A stretch of 34,245 nucleotides of DNA, from assembly GCA_945902735.1 (NCBI GenBank), contig CAMDNF010000020.1, positions 1-34,245 of the forward strand, written 5' to 3'. A program made the position numbers and the translations under genes. The notes under the pieces were generated by a model. That model saw only the letters and a program-made list of their open reading frames with translations. It did not search any database and had not been told where the DNA came from. Shown here piece after piece: positions 1 through 9,198 of the stretch (position 1 is its first letter; every line of letters starts with the position of its first letter). The stretch comes from SHWC01 sp945902735 (GTDB lineage: Bacteria; Pseudomonadota; Alphaproteobacteria; UBA828).

Positions 1-2
1 CG

Positions 3-1148
3 CGTGCCGCTCGAGCACGCACCAGCGCACGCCTGGTTGCGGTCACCGGCAGCGTCGGTAAGACCGGGACCAAGGAAATGCTCGCCCTCATCTTCGAGGC
101 GCATGGGCCGACCGCCGCGACGGCCGGCAATTTCAACAATCATATCGGCGCGCCCCTCTCGCTCGCGCGCTTCGCGCCGAGCTCCCGCTATGGCGTGTTC
201 GAACTCGGCATGAACCACGCGGACGAAATTCGCCCACTGACCAAGCTCGTCAAACCGCACGTCGCCCTGATCACCACGGTCCAACGGGTGCACCTTGAGA
301 ATTTCGGCAGCATCGAAGGCATTGCCGACGCCAAGGCCGAAATCTTCGAGGGTTTGACCAGCGATGGCACGGCCCTGATCAATCGCGACGATACCGCGCT
401 GTTCGATCGCCTCCTCGCGGCAGCCAAGCGCGCCGGTGCGGCGCGCGTCATCAGTTTTGGTGCGCATCGCGATGCCGACGCGCGGCTGACCCAATGGTAC
501 CCCGATGATGATGGCGGCACGGTCGAAGCCGAGATTGCCGGCCAGGCACTGTGCTATCGCGTGAGTTTGGCGGGCCGGCATTGGGCGCTCAACAGCGTCG
601 CCGCCCTGGCCGCCGCGCATGCCGTCGGCGCCGATCTCGCGCGGGGCGCCCGCGCCCTCGTCGCCTTGACACCGCTCAAGGGCCGCGGCGCCCGTCATGA
701 GATCACAGTGGCAGGCGGCACCGCCGACTTGATCGACGAGAGCTATAACGCGAGCCCAGTTTCGATCGCGGCCGCCATCATGACGCTTGGCTCCCGCCAA
801 ATTGGCCCCGAAGGCCGTCGCATCGCCGTGCTTGGCGACATGCTTGAGCTTGGGCCCGATGCCGCGCGCTTCCATGCCGAGCTCGCCGACGCGATCGAGC
901 GCGCCGGCATTGATCTGGTTTTTGCGGCCGGGCCGCTGATGACGAATTTGTTTAGCGCCTTGCCCGCGAGCCGGCGAGGCGCGCACACGCCGAATTCATC
1001 GGCGTTGCTGCCGCTCGTGCGCAGCGCGTTGCGTCCGGGCGATGTGGTGTTGGTCAAGGGCTCGCATGGCAGCCGCACGGATTTGATCGTGGCGGGCCTG
1101 CTCGCCGATGTCGCAGGCATGAAGACGGAGGCGAGCCGTGCTCTATAA
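3..1148 (+). CDS. murF: MurF, UDP-MurNAc-tripeptide:D-Ala-D-Ala ligase (5' end cut off by window)
   Basis: Cytoplasmic ATP-dependent ligase that adds D-Ala-D-Ala to UDP-MurNAc-tripeptide, the last soluble step before MraY. The reading frame is open from base 3, before any ATG, and starts inside the Mur-ligase P-loop: VAVTGSVGKTGTKEML is encoded at about 42-86. So the N-terminal UDP-binding domain lies left of the window and about 381 residues are visible. Further Mur-ligase features follow: the HLENFGSIEGIADAKAEIF stretch of the central domain and DSYNASP-like DESYNASP of the C-terminal domain. The gene overlaps mraY by 11 bases. The ATG at 78 is internal, not the start. Identity is firm from the P-loop, the DESYNASP motif and its place directly before mraY. 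Confidence 0.95.
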   Translation, partial: RAARARTSARLVAVTGSVGKTGTKEMLALIFEAHGPTAATAGNFNNHIGAPLSLARFAPSSRYGVFELGMNHADEIRPLTKLVKPHVALITTVQRVHLENFGSIEGIADAKAEIFEGLTSDGTALINRDDTALFDRLLAAAKRAGAARVISFGAHRDADARLTQWYPDDDGGTVEAEIAGQALCYRVSLAGRHWALNSVAALAAAHAVGADLARGARALVALTPLKGRGARHEITVAGGTADLIDESYNASPVSIAAAIMTLGSRQIGPEGRRIAVLGDMLELGPDAARFHAELADAIERAGIDLVFAAGPLMTNLFSALPASRRGAHTPNSSALLPLVRSALRPGDVVLVKGSHGSRTDLIVAGLLADVAGMKTEASRAL

Positions 1149-2226
1149 TTTTCTCTATCCGCTCGCCGATGAGATCGGCTACCTCAATATCTTCCAATAT
1201 CTGACCTTTCGCACCGGCGCCGCCACCATCACCGCGTTGATCGTGAGCTTTGTGTTCGGTCCCGGTCTTATTCGCCTGCTACGGCGCCGCCAGGGCAAGG
1301 GTCAACCGATCCGCGCCGATGGCCCGGAACGTCATCTCCTGACCAAGCAAGGCACGCCGACCATGGGCGGGTTCTTGATCCTGCTTGGAATCGTGATCGG
1401 CACGCTGCTCTGGGCGGACCTGACCAACCAATATGTCTGGGTCGTCCTGTTGGTCACGATCGGCTTCGGCCTGGTCGGCTTTGTCGACGATCTCTTGAAA
1501 GTGATGCGCCGCCACTCGGGCGGCCTTTCCGGCAAACTCAAACTGGTGCTCGAAATTGCGATCGGCGTCGGCGCCGCGTTCTGGCTCGTTTCGATCGCGG
1601 ACGCGCCGATGGACATGAGCCTGGCCCTGCCCTTCGTCAAATCCGTGATGGTCGATCTTGGCTGGTTCTTCATACCCTTTGCGGCCTTCGTCATGGTCGG
1701 CTCTTCGAACGCGGTCAATTTGACCGATGGCCTGGACGGTCTCGCGATCTTTCCGATCATGGTGGCGTCCGCCTGTTTCGCGATCATCGCCTATCTCGCC
1801 GGCAATTCGATTTTCGCCAATTATTTGCAGATCCACCACGTACCGGGCACGGGCGAACTCACGGTGTTCTGCGGCGCGATGGTTGGCGCTTGTCTGGGCT
1901 TTCTCTGGTTCAACGCGCCACCCGCCATGGTTTTCATGGGCGATACCGGCTCGCTCGCTGCTGGCGGCGCGCTCGGCACCATCGCGGTCGCCACCAAGCA
2001 CGAACTGATTCTGGTCCTTATTGGCGGCCTGTTCGTGCTCGAAACCGTATCGGTGATCGTGCAAGTCGCCTCGTTCAAGCTAACCGGGCGCCGGGTCTTC
2101 CGCATGGCGCCCTTGCATCACCACTTTGAAAAGAAAGGCTTGGCCGAACCCACCATCGTGATCCGCTTCTGGATCATCGCGGTGATCCTTGGCTTGGCGG
2201 GCCTTGCCTCGTTGAAATTGAGATGA
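1138..2226 (+). CDS. mraY: MraY, phospho-MurNAc-pentapeptide translocase
   Basis: Inner-membrane enzyme that transfers phospho-MurNAc-pentapeptide to undecaprenyl phosphate, giving lipid I. It has 362 residues, the usual family length, and alternates hydrophobic segments with conserved cytoplasmic loops. Visible motifs are VDDLLK (D117, D118), NAVNLTDGLDG (191-201), FMGDTGS (266-272, with D269) and the HHHFEKKG loop (histidines 327-329). The start is a GTG at 1138, chosen because MLYNFLYPL matches the family N-terminus and a GGAGG-type ribosome-binding site lies just upstream inside murF (ggaggcgagccgtg). The start falls 11 bases before the murF stop, and the 3' end shares ATGA with murD, so expression is probably coupled to both neighbours. 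Confidence 0.97.
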   Translation: MLYNFLYPLADEIGYLNIFQYLTFRTGAATITALIVSFVFGPGLIRLLRRRQGKGQPIRADGPERHLLTKQGTPTMGGFLILLGIVIGTLLWADLTNQYVWVVLLVTIGFGLVGFVDDLLKVMRRHSGGLSGKLKLVLEIAIGVGAAFWLVSIADAPMDMSLALPFVKSVMVDLGWFFIPFAAFVMVGSSNAVNLTDGLDGLAIFPIMVASACFAIIAYLAGNSIFANYLQIHHVPGTGELTVFCGAMVGACLGFLWFNAPPAMVFMGDTGSLAAGGALGTIAVATKHELILVLIGGLFVLETVSVIVQVASFKLTGRRVFRMAPLHHHFEKKGLAEPTIVIRFWIIAVILGLAGLASLKLR

Positions 2227-3617
2227 CGATCGCACTCGACATATTCCGCGGTAAATCGGTCGCGGTGCTCGGCCTCGCCCGCTCAGGCCTTGCCACGCTC
2301 GCCGCGCTCAAGGCCGGCGGCGCGCATTCGTTCGGGTGGGACGATGGCGAGAAGACACGCGCGGCCTGCGCCGCGGAAGGCTTTGACGTGGTCGCGCCGG
2401 ATCACTGGCCCTGGGCCCAACTCAGCGCGCTCGTGCCAAGCCCCGGTATTCCGACTAGCCACAAACTATTCGCCCAAGCGCGCTCGGCCGGCGCCGAAAT
2501 CATCGGCGAGATTGAACTCTTGCAACGTGCCCGCCCCGCCGCGCGCTATGTCGGTATCACCGGCACTAATGGCAAATCGACCACGACCGCCTTGATTGCT
2601 CACATCGTGCGACAAGCCAATTTGCCGGTCGAAGTTGGCGGCAATCTCGGCACGCCGGCGCTTGCGCTCAAATCGCTCGGGGCTGACGGCGTTTATGTGA
2701 TCGAGCTGTCCTCCTTCCAGCTTGATCTGACCAACGCCTTGTCGGTCGATGTCGCGGTGCTGCTCAACATCACGCCCGACCATCTCGACCGCCATGGCAG
2801 CATGGATAATTATATCGCCGCCAAGCGCAAAATTTTCCGGGCCGGCCGGTTGAAGCACGCGATCATCGGCATCGATGACGAACCGAGCCGCGCCATCGCC
2901 ACCGCCCTCGCCAAGGATGGTATCGCGGTGAAAACCATCAGCGTCGGCCGCGCAAATGACACGGGCATCGCGGTCATTGATGGCGTGATGCACGAGGCCG
3001 GCCGCGCGATTTTCGATCTGCGACCCGCTGAGGCCCTCCCCGGCGCGCACAATTGGCAGAACGCCGGCGCGGCCTATGCGGCAACGCGCGCGCTCGGCAT
3101 TGAGACCGACACGATCAAATCGGCGATGCTGAGTTTCCCCGGCCTCGCTCATCGCATCGAGACCGTCGCGACGCTCAAGGGTGTTCGCTATATCAATGAT
3201 TCGAAGGCGACCAACGCCGACGCGGCCGCGCGCGCGCTCGCCTGTTTCGAAACCATCTATTGGATCGCCGGCGGCCGCGCCAAGGCCGGCGGCATCGCCT
3301 CGCTCGAACCGTGGTTCGACCGCATCGCTTGCGCCTATTTGATCGGTGAGGCGGAGAGCGAATTCGCCGCAACGCTCGAAGGCCGCGTGCGCTACCGCCG
3401 CGCCGGCAATTTGGGGGCCGCACTCAACGCCGCGCGCGACGATGCCGAGCGCGAAGGGCGCCCCAACCCGGTCGTCTTGCTCTCCCCCGCCTGTGCCTCC
3501 TATGACCAATTCGCCAATTTCGAAGGGCGCGGCGAAACCTTCCGTACGCTGGTTCAAGCGATGCAGCTCAGGGGCGCGGACACAATGCGCGAGCCGCTGC
3601 GGAGGACCGTGCCATGA
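2223..3617 (+). CDS. murD: MurD, UDP-MurNAc-L-Ala:D-Glu ligase
   Basis: Cytoplasmic ligase that adds D-glutamate to UDP-MurNAc-L-alanine. The 464 residues fit the family. The Rossmann-like N-terminal domain begins KSVAVLGLARSGLA; the ATP-binding P-loop GITGTNGKSTTT has GTNGKST at residues 114-120; LLNITPDHLDRHGSM marks the central domain; and YINDSKATNADAA with LLSPACASYDQF marks the C-terminal domain, which is characteristic of MurD rather than MurC, MurE or MurF. The ATG overlaps the mraY stop as ATGA, and its own stop overlaps ftsW the same way. A long antisense reading frame opposite this gene is a G+C artefact. Confidence 0.97.
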   Translation: MTIALDIFRGKSVAVLGLARSGLATLAALKAGGAHSFGWDDGEKTRAACAAEGFDVVAPDHWPWAQLSALVPSPGIPTSHKLFAQARSAGAEIIGEIELLQRARPAARYVGITGTNGKSTTTALIAHIVRQANLPVEVGGNLGTPALALKSLGADGVYVIELSSFQLDLTNALSVDVAVLLNITPDHLDRHGSMDNYIAAKRKIFRAGRLKHAIIGIDDEPSRAIATALAKDGIAVKTISVGRANDTGIAVIDGVMHEAGRAIFDLRPAEALPGAHNWQNAGAAYAATRALGIETDTIKSAMLSFPGLAHRIETVATLKGVRYINDSKATNADAAARALACFETIYWIAGGRAKAGGIASLEPWFDRIACAYLIGEAESEFAATLEGRVRYRRAGNLGAALNAARDDAEREGRPNPVVLLSPACASYDQFANFEGRGETFRTLVQAMQLRGADTMREPLRRTVP

Positions 3618-4747
3618 TGTTGGTAGCCACGCGCGGCGGCGACCGCAGCCTATTGGGACGCTGGTGGTGGAGCGTCGATCGCTGGACCCTGATCGCCATG
3701 ATCATGTTGGCCGCGGTCGGTATGATTTTGACCATGGCGGCGGGGCCGAGCGCCGCCCAGCGCATCGGCCTATCGCCGATGCACTTTGTGCAGCATCAAT
3801 TCCTCTTCCTCGCCCCGGCCCTGATCGTGATGTTCGCGGTCTCAACCCTGAGCCCTAAGAACGTGCGGCGGCTGGGCGTGCTTGGTTTCGGGCTCGGCTT
3901 CATCCTGCTCATCAGCACCTTGTTCTTCGGCAATGATGTCAAAGGCGCGAGCCGTTGGATCACCCTGGGTGGCCTCACCATCCAGCCCTCCGAGTTCGTC
4001 AAACCGTGCCTTGCGATCATCGCCGCCTGGCTCCTGGCCCTGGCGCGCGAGAAGCCCGAGGTGCCCGGCCGGCTGATCGCGGCACTCTTATATATAGGTG
4101 TCTGCGGTCTTCTGGTGCTGCAGCCCGATTTCGGCATGACCATGGTGGTCGCGGTGATCGGCTTTGTGCAGTTCTTCCTGGCTGGGCTGCCGCTGATTTG
4201 GGTGCTGCTGACCATTGCGCTGGTGCTCGGCGTGGCGTTTGGCGCCTACACCCTGCTGCCGCACGTCGCCGCCCGCATCGACCGCTATCTCGACCCGAGC
4301 ACCGGCGATACGTACCAAGTCGACGTCTCGCTCCGCGCGCTGCAAAATGGTGGGCTCCTTGGCCGGGGTCCGGGCGAAGGCTCGGTCAAATCGCTGCTCC
4401 CCGATTCCCATACCGATTTCGTCTTCGCGGTCGCTGGGGAGGAATTCGGCCTGCTCGCCTGCATGGGCATCGTGGCGCTGTTCGGCTTCATCGTGCTGCG
4501 CGGTTTTTCGCGCGCGCTCAAGGATAGCAGCCTGTTCGTGGTCCTCGCGGTCGCTGGCCTCCTGACGCAATTCGGACTTCAAGCCCTGGTCAATATCGGC
4601 GTGACACTCCAACTCCTGCCCGCCAAGGGAATGACGCTGCCTTTCATCTCCTATGGCGGGTCTTCGATGATCGCCACCGCCCTCGGGCTCGGCATGGTGC
4701 TGGCGCTGACCCGCGCCCGCACGCATGAGTGGAGGCCAACGCCATGA
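3614..4747 (+). CDS. ftsW: FtsW, SEDS-family septal peptidoglycan polymerase
   Basis: Polytopic inner-membrane protein that polymerises lipid II at the division septum together with its partner penicillin-binding protein (FtsI, not in this window). It has 377 residues and about ten hydrophobic segments beginning near residue 25. Family motifs include ASRWITLGGLTIQPSEFVK (112-130), the large extracytoplasmic loop with RALQNGGLLGRGPGEG, and LPDSHTDFVFAVAGEEFG, whose HTD aspartate (D268) matches the essential aspartate of SEDS polymerases. LPFISYGGSS near the C-terminus is typical. The start overlaps the murD stop (ATGA), and GGAGG at 3601-3605 sits at good distance. The second ATG at 3617 is an alternative start. 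Its place between murD and murG favours FtsW over RodA. Confidence 0.96.
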   Translation: MMLVATRGGDRSLLGRWWWSVDRWTLIAMIMLAAVGMILTMAAGPSAAQRIGLSPMHFVQHQFLFLAPALIVMFAVSTLSPKNVRRLGVLGFGLGFILLISTLFFGNDVKGASRWITLGGLTIQPSEFVKPCLAIIAAWLLALAREKPEVPGRLIAALLYIGVCGLLVLQPDFGMTMVVAVIGFVQFFLAGLPLIWVLLTIALVLGVAFGAYTLLPHVAARIDRYLDPSTGDTYQVDVSLRALQNGGLLGRGPGEGSVKSLLPDSHTDFVFAVAGEEFGLLACMGIVALFGFIVLRGFSRALKDSSLFVVLAVAGLLTQFGLQALVNIGVTLQLLPAKGMTLPFISYGGSSMIATALGLGMVLALTRARTHEWRPTP

Positions 4748-5874
4748 CAGGCACGGGCGCGCCGACCTTGATCGCGCTTGCCGCGGGCGGTACGGGCGGC
4801 CACGTGTTTCCGGCCCAAGCATTAGCCGCGACGCTTGAGGCACGCGGCCATCGCCTGGCCCTCCTGACTGATACGCGCGGCCATCGTTATGGCGGCGTGC
4901 TCGAACGCATCGAGACCCATGCGATCCGCTCGGCCTCGCCCTCCGCGCCCGGCCTTGTTGCCAAACTGAGTGCCGTGGCGCGCCTCGTGCTCGGCACCAA
5001 CGAGGCCCGCCGCCTGCTGCGCCGCTTGAAACCGAGCGCAGTCGTGGGCTTTGGCGGCTATGCGTCGGTCCCGCCGATGTTCGCGGCGCACCGGCTCGGC
5101 ATCCCGACCGTGCTGCATGAGCAAAACGCCGTGCTCGGGCGCGCCAATCGGTTGCTCGCGCGCCGGGTCGATCGTATCGCTACCTCATTCCCCACAACAC
5201 GGCGCGTGCCGGCCGAGGCCGAACGCCACATCATCTGCACCGGCAATCCCGTGCGCCCGGCAATCGCCGCGCTTGGCCGCAGCCCCTATCGGGCCCCGCG
5301 TGCCAATGAACCGATCAAGCTCCTGATTTTCGGCGGCAGCCAAGGGGCGGAAGCGCTCTCACGCGTGGTGCCCGCGGCCCTCGCCAAGCTGCCGAACCAC
5401 TTGAAAGCGCGCCTCGTCATCGTCCAACAATGCCGACCCGAAGATCTCGACGCGGTCACGGTCAATTATCGCGATGCTGGCATCAGGGCCGAATGCGCCC
5501 GCTTCTTTGACGACATGGCCGCACGGCTCGAAGCCGCTCACCTCGTGATCGCACGCTCAGGCGCCTCGACGGTCGCCGAGCTTGCCGCCGCCGGCCGGCC
5601 GGCCATCCTCATCCCTTATATGCACGCGCTCGACGACCATCAAACCGCCAATGCCGAGGCCTTGGTCGCCGCCGGCGCGGCTTGGCAGATGCGTCAGGCG
5701 GACCTCAACGTCGATCGCTTGCTCGCTTTGATCGAAGCGCTGTTCGACACGCCGGAAAAGCTCGACCGAGCCGCCGTCGCGGCGCTCGGCTTTGGCGCGC
5801 GCAACGCCGCACACGCTTTGGCCGATCTGGTCGAGGGCCTGATCGCGTCGCCGACCCGGGAGAAGACGTCATGA
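4744..5874 (+). CDS. murG: MurG, lipid II synthase (undecaprenyl-PP-MurNAc-pentapeptide GlcNAc transferase)
   Basis: Peripheral inner-membrane GT28 glycosyltransferase that adds GlcNAc to lipid I to make lipid II. The 376-residue product has the glycine-rich GGTGGHVFPAQAL near the N-terminus (GGTGGH 15-20), VVGFGGYASVPP, HEQNAVLGRANRLL, IFGGSQGAEALS, and the donor-site stretch RSGASTVAELAAAGRPAIL followed by HALDDHQTANAEAL. An in-frame ATG at 4729 exists, but 4744 is preferred: it overlaps the ftsW stop as ATGA like the neighbouring junctions, and a GGAGG lies upstream at the right distance, which the 4729 start would place inside the gene. Confidence 0.96.
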   Translation: MTGTGAPTLIALAAGGTGGHVFPAQALAATLEARGHRLALLTDTRGHRYGGVLERIETHAIRSASPSAPGLVAKLSAVARLVLGTNEARRLLRRLKPSAVVGFGGYASVPPMFAAHRLGIPTVLHEQNAVLGRANRLLARRVDRIATSFPTTRRVPAEAERHIICTGNPVRPAIAALGRSPYRAPRANEPIKLLIFGGSQGAEALSRVVPAALAKLPNHLKARLVIVQQCRPEDLDAVTVNYRDAGIRAECARFFDDMAARLEAAHLVIARSGASTVAELAAAGRPAILIPYMHALDDHQTANAEALVAAGAAWQMRQADLNVDRLLALIEALFDTPEKLDRAAVAALGFGARNAAHALADLVEGLIASPTREKTS

Positions 5875-7307
5875 AAGCGCTGCCGCTCTCAATCGGCATG
5901 ATCCATTTCATCGGCATTGGTGGCATCGGCATGAGCGGCATCGCCGAAGTCATGCACAATCTCGGCTACGCCGTTCAAGGCAGCGACATCGGCGAGAACG
6001 CCAACGTCAAGCGCCTGCGCGGCCTTGGCATCCGCGTCGAGGTCGGCCATCGCGCGGAGAATATCGCCGAGGCGCAGGTGATCGTGATTTCCTCCGCGGT
6101 CAAGCCCGATAATGTCGAGGTCCAAGCGGCGCGCGCGCGCCTCATCCCCGTCGTGCGCCGCGCCGAAATGCTGGCCGAGTTAATGCGGCTCAAATGGTCG
6201 ATCGCGATCGCCGGCACCCATGGCAAGACCACCACAACGTCCTTGGTCGCGGCGATGCTCGATGCCGCCAAACTCGATCCCACCGTGATCAATGGCGGCA
6301 TCATCAATGCCTATGGCACTAATGCGCGGCTTGGCGCGGGCGATTGGATGGTCGTCGAGTCCGATGAATCGGATGGCAGTTTCATGAAGCTGCCGGCGAC
6401 CGTTGCCGTGGTCACCAATATCGACCCCGAGCACATGGAATATTATGGCTCGTTCGACGTGGTGCGCCGCGCCTATCAGACCTTCGTCGAGAACATCCCG
6501 TTCTACGGCATGGCCGCCCTCTGCATCGATCATCCCGAGGTGCAGGCGCTGATCGGGCGGATCACTGATCGCCGCATCATCACCTATGGCCTGAGCCCGC
6601 AGGCCGAGGTTCGCGCCCTCAATATTCGCCAGGACGCGTTCGGCAGCGTCTATGACGTGACGATTTTCGACCGCCCGAGCGGCACGACCGAAACGCTGAG
6701 CGATATCCGCCTGCCTATGTTGGGCGAACACAATGTGCAGAACTCATTGGCGGCGATCACGATCGCGCGCGAAATGAGCATCGACGAAGCGACCATTCGC
6801 AGCGGGCTCAACGCGTTCAAGGGCGTCAAGCGGCGCTTCACCAAAACCGGCGTGGTCGACGGCATCACGGTGATCGACGATTACGGCCATCACCCGGTCG
6901 AGATCTCCGCCGTGTTGCGCTCGGCGCGCGCGGCCTATCAGGGCCGCATCATCGCGGTCGTGCAACCGCACCGCTTCAGCCGCCTCAAGGATTTGTTCGA
7001 GGAATTCTGCCAATGCATGAATGACGCCGATACGGTGATCGTGGCCGATGTCTACCCGGCCGGGGAAGAACCGATCCCCGGTGTTGATCGCGATGCGCTG
7101 ATCAATGGCATTCGCGGCCGCGGTCATCGCCATGTCGTGCCTCTGAGCGTGCCAGCCGGCCTCGCCGGTCTGGTTGCGCCGCTGGTCGCGCCGGGCGATC
7201 TCATCGTGTGCCTCGGCGCCGGCAATATCACGCAATGGGCCAACGCATTGCCCGACGAACTCGCCGCGCTCCGTCATGGCGGCTCATCGGCACGGCGATC
7301 GACATGA
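5871..7307 (+). CDS. murC: MurC, UDP-MurNAc:L-Ala ligase
   Basis: Cytoplasmic ligase that starts the stem peptide by adding L-alanine to UDP-MurNAc. The chosen product of 478 residues begins MKALPLSIGMIHFIGIGG, the MurC-type N-terminal dinucleotide-like fold, and carries the P-loop AGTHGKTTTTSL (GTHGKT 115-120), VESDESDGSF, NIDPEHMEYYGS, and DDYGHHPVEI, which is diagnostic of MurC. The reading frame stays open upstream to 5682 inside murG, but the ATG at 5871 overlaps the murG stop as ATGA, has GGGAGAAG upstream, and matches the family N-terminus. The 3' end shares ATGA with murB. Confidence 0.97.
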   Translation: MKALPLSIGMIHFIGIGGIGMSGIAEVMHNLGYAVQGSDIGENANVKRLRGLGIRVEVGHRAENIAEAQVIVISSAVKPDNVEVQAARARLIPVVRRAEMLAELMRLKWSIAIAGTHGKTTTTSLVAAMLDAAKLDPTVINGGIINAYGTNARLGAGDWMVVESDESDGSFMKLPATVAVVTNIDPEHMEYYGSFDVVRRAYQTFVENIPFYGMAALCIDHPEVQALIGRITDRRIITYGLSPQAEVRALNIRQDAFGSVYDVTIFDRPSGTTETLSDIRLPMLGEHNVQNSLAAITIAREMSIDEATIRSGLNAFKGVKRRFTKTGVVDGITVIDDYGHHPVEISAVLRSARAAYQGRIIAVVQPHRFSRLKDLFEEFCQCMNDADTVIVADVYPAGEEPIPGVDRDALINGIRGRGHRHVVPLSVPAGLAGLVAPLVAPGDLIVCLGAGNITQWANALPDELAALRHGGSSARRST

Positions 7308-8290
7308 TGGCGGCACGGCACAACACCCCGTCCCTGATCAAGCGTCTGCCCGCCGTGCGCGGTCGCTTGAGCGCGGATGCCGCGCTCGATCGCGTCACCT
7401 GGTTCCGCGTCGGCGGGCCGGCCGAGATTTTGTTCCGCCCGGTCGACGCCGAAGACCTCGCCGATTTCCTTGCCGCCACGCCTGATGACGTGCCGATCAC
7501 CGTGATCGGCGTCGGCTCGAATCTCTTGGTGCGCGATGGCGGCGTGCCGGGTGTCGTGATCAGGCTCGGCGGCCCGTTCGCGACCATCGAGGTCAAGGAT
7601 GCCGGCGGCCGAAAACTGGTCGAGGCCGGTGCCGGCGCGCTCGACCTGAATGTGGCACTTGTCGCGCGGCACGCCGGCATTGCCGGGCTCGAATTCCTGA
7701 GCGGCATACCGGGCACGATCGGCGGCGCACTGCGCATGAACGGCGGCGCCTTCGGCTCCGAGATGGCGGCGATCACGCGCTCGGCCCTCGCGCTCGATCG
7801 CAAGGGCGTGCGTCATCGCCTCACACCGGCCGACCTTGGCTTCACCTACCGCCACGCGGCGGTGCCTGACGATTATATTTTCCTCACCGCGACGCTCGAG
7901 GGTCAAGCGGGCGATACCAGCGCCATTGAAGCGCGCATGGCCGAAATCGCCAAGGAGCGCGCCTCGAGCCAGCCCATCCGCGCCCGCACCGGTGGCAGCA
8001 CCTTCACCAATCCGAGCGATCCCAAGGCCGGCGGCAAGCGCGCCTGGGAATTGATCGACGCCGCCGGCTGTCGTGGCCTTGTCCGCGGCGGCGCCATGGT
8101 CTCGGAAAAGCACTGCAACTTCCTGATCAACACCGGCTTCGCCACGGCGGCCGATATCGAAGGCCTTGGCGAGGAAGTCCGCCGGCGTGTCTTCGAGACA
8201 TCGGGCGTTTTGCTCGAATGGGAAATTCGCCGCATCGGCGTGCCGCTCGCACCTGGTGTCAGACCAGCGCCCGAGGAGGCCGCATCATGA
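7304..8290 (+). CDS. murB: MurB, UDP-N-acetylenolpyruvoylglucosamine reductase
   Basis: Cytoplasmic flavoenzyme that reduces UDP-GlcNAc-enolpyruvate to UDP-MurNAc with NADPH. The 328-residue product has TWFRVGGPAEILFRP near the N-terminus, the FAD-binding IGVGSNLLVRDGG, LEFLSGIPGTIGGALRMNGGAFG, the catalytic-serine segment TGGSTFTNP, and the C-terminal LIDAAGCRGL and SEKHCNFLIN. The upstream in-frame ATGs at 7208 and 7274 lie in murC; 7304 is preferred because it forms the same ATGA overlap with the preceding stop as the other genes here. Alphaproteobacteria typically have murC-murB-ddl in this order, as seen. Confidence 0.95.
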   Translation: MMAARHNTPSLIKRLPAVRGRLSADAALDRVTWFRVGGPAEILFRPVDAEDLADFLAATPDDVPITVIGVGSNLLVRDGGVPGVVIRLGGPFATIEVKDAGGRKLVEAGAGALDLNVALVARHAGIAGLEFLSGIPGTIGGALRMNGGAFGSEMAAITRSALALDRKGVRHRLTPADLGFTYRHAAVPDDYIFLTATLEGQAGDTSAIEARMAEIAKERASSQPIRARTGGSTFTNPSDPKAGGKRAWELIDAAGCRGLVRGGAMVSEKHCNFLINTGFATAADIEGLGEEVRRRVFETSGVLLEWEIRRIGVPLAPGVRPAPEEAAS

Positions 8291-9198
8291 CCAAGCACGT
8301 CGCTGTCCTGATGGGCGGCTTCTCCACCGAACGCGAAGTCTCGCTCGTCAGCGGGCAGGCCGTCACCAAGGCCCTCCGCGAGGACGGCTATCGCGTCACG
8401 CCGATCGATGCCGGACGCGATATCGCGGATGTCTTGAACAAGCTTAGACCCGACGTCGCGTTCAACGCGCTGCACGGCCGCTTCGGCGAGGATGGCTGCG
8501 TTCAGGGCATCCTCGAATTTCTCCAGATCCCCTACACCCATTCGGGCGTGCTGGCCTCGGCGGTCGCCATGCACAAGCCAACGGCCAAGCGCGTGTTCGC
8601 CACCGCCGGCCTGATTTGCCCCGAGGGCGAGGTGCTTAACCGCCAGCAGGTGCTCAAAGGCGGCCTCAAGGCGCCCTTTGTCATCAAGCCGCTCAATGAA
8701 GGCTCGAGCGTCGGGGTGAAGATCGTCTTCGAGGGCGATAGTTTAGCGCCGCTCGAGGGCGATAATTGGCCATTCGGCGATGAAGTGCTGGTCGAGCGCT
8801 ATATCCCCGGGCGCGAAATTCAAGTCGCCGTGATGGGTGATCGGGCGCTCGGTGCGATCGAAATTCGTCCCCAAGGTCGGTTCTACGACTATGAGGCGAA
8901 ATATACCGCCGGGCGCGCGGTTCATTTGATGCCGGCGCCGATTGACCCGGATGCCTATCAGCGCGCGCTCGATATCGGCCTGATGGCCCACCAGGTGCTC
9001 GGTTGCCGCGGCGTGAGCCGGGCCGATTTGCGTTATGACGACACCGCCGGTGAACCCGGCGACTTTTACCTCCTGGAGATCAACACCCAGCCCGGCATGA
9101 CGCCGCTCTCCCTCGTGCCCGAAATCGCCGCCGATGTCGGCGTTGGTTTCGGTGCGCTCGTGCGCTGGCTAGTAGAGAACGCCCAATGCGACAGTTGA
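8287..9198 (+). CDS. ddl: Ddl, D-alanine--D-alanine ligase
   Basis: ATP-grasp ligase of the cytoplasm that makes D-Ala-D-Ala, the substrate of MurF encoded upstream in the same operon. The 303-residue product begins MTKHVAVLMGGFSTEREVSL, as in DdlB-type enzymes. It contains FNALHGRFGEDGCVQG, the ATP-grasp KPLNEGSSVGV, VERYIPGREIQVAVM, and the metal-binding C-terminus DFYLLEINTQPGMTPLSLVP. The ATG at 8287 overlaps the murB stop (ATGA); an upstream in-frame ATG at 8218 lies within murB and would add residues not found in the family. The 3' end overlaps ftsQ by 13 bases. A ddlB-type paralogue label would be reasonable. Confidence 0.96.
   Translation: MTKHVAVLMGGFSTEREVSLVSGQAVTKALREDGYRVTPIDAGRDIADVLNKLRPDVAFNALHGRFGEDGCVQGILEFLQIPYTHSGVLASAVAMHKPTAKRVFATAGLICPEGEVLNRQQVLKGGLKAPFVIKPLNEGSSVGVKIVFEGDSLAPLEGDNWPFGDEVLVERYIPGREIQVAVMGDRALGAIEIRPQGRFYDYEAKYTAGRAVHLMPAPIDPDAYQRALDIGLMAHQVLGCRGVSRADLRYDDTAGEPGDFYLLEINTQPGMTPLSLVPEIAADVGVGFGALVRWLVENAQCDS

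Noticed and set aside
2466..3557. 363-codon open frame on - opposite murD
   Set aside because: Antisense shadow; murD motifs are intact on +, and the product is biased in composition with no recognisable domain.
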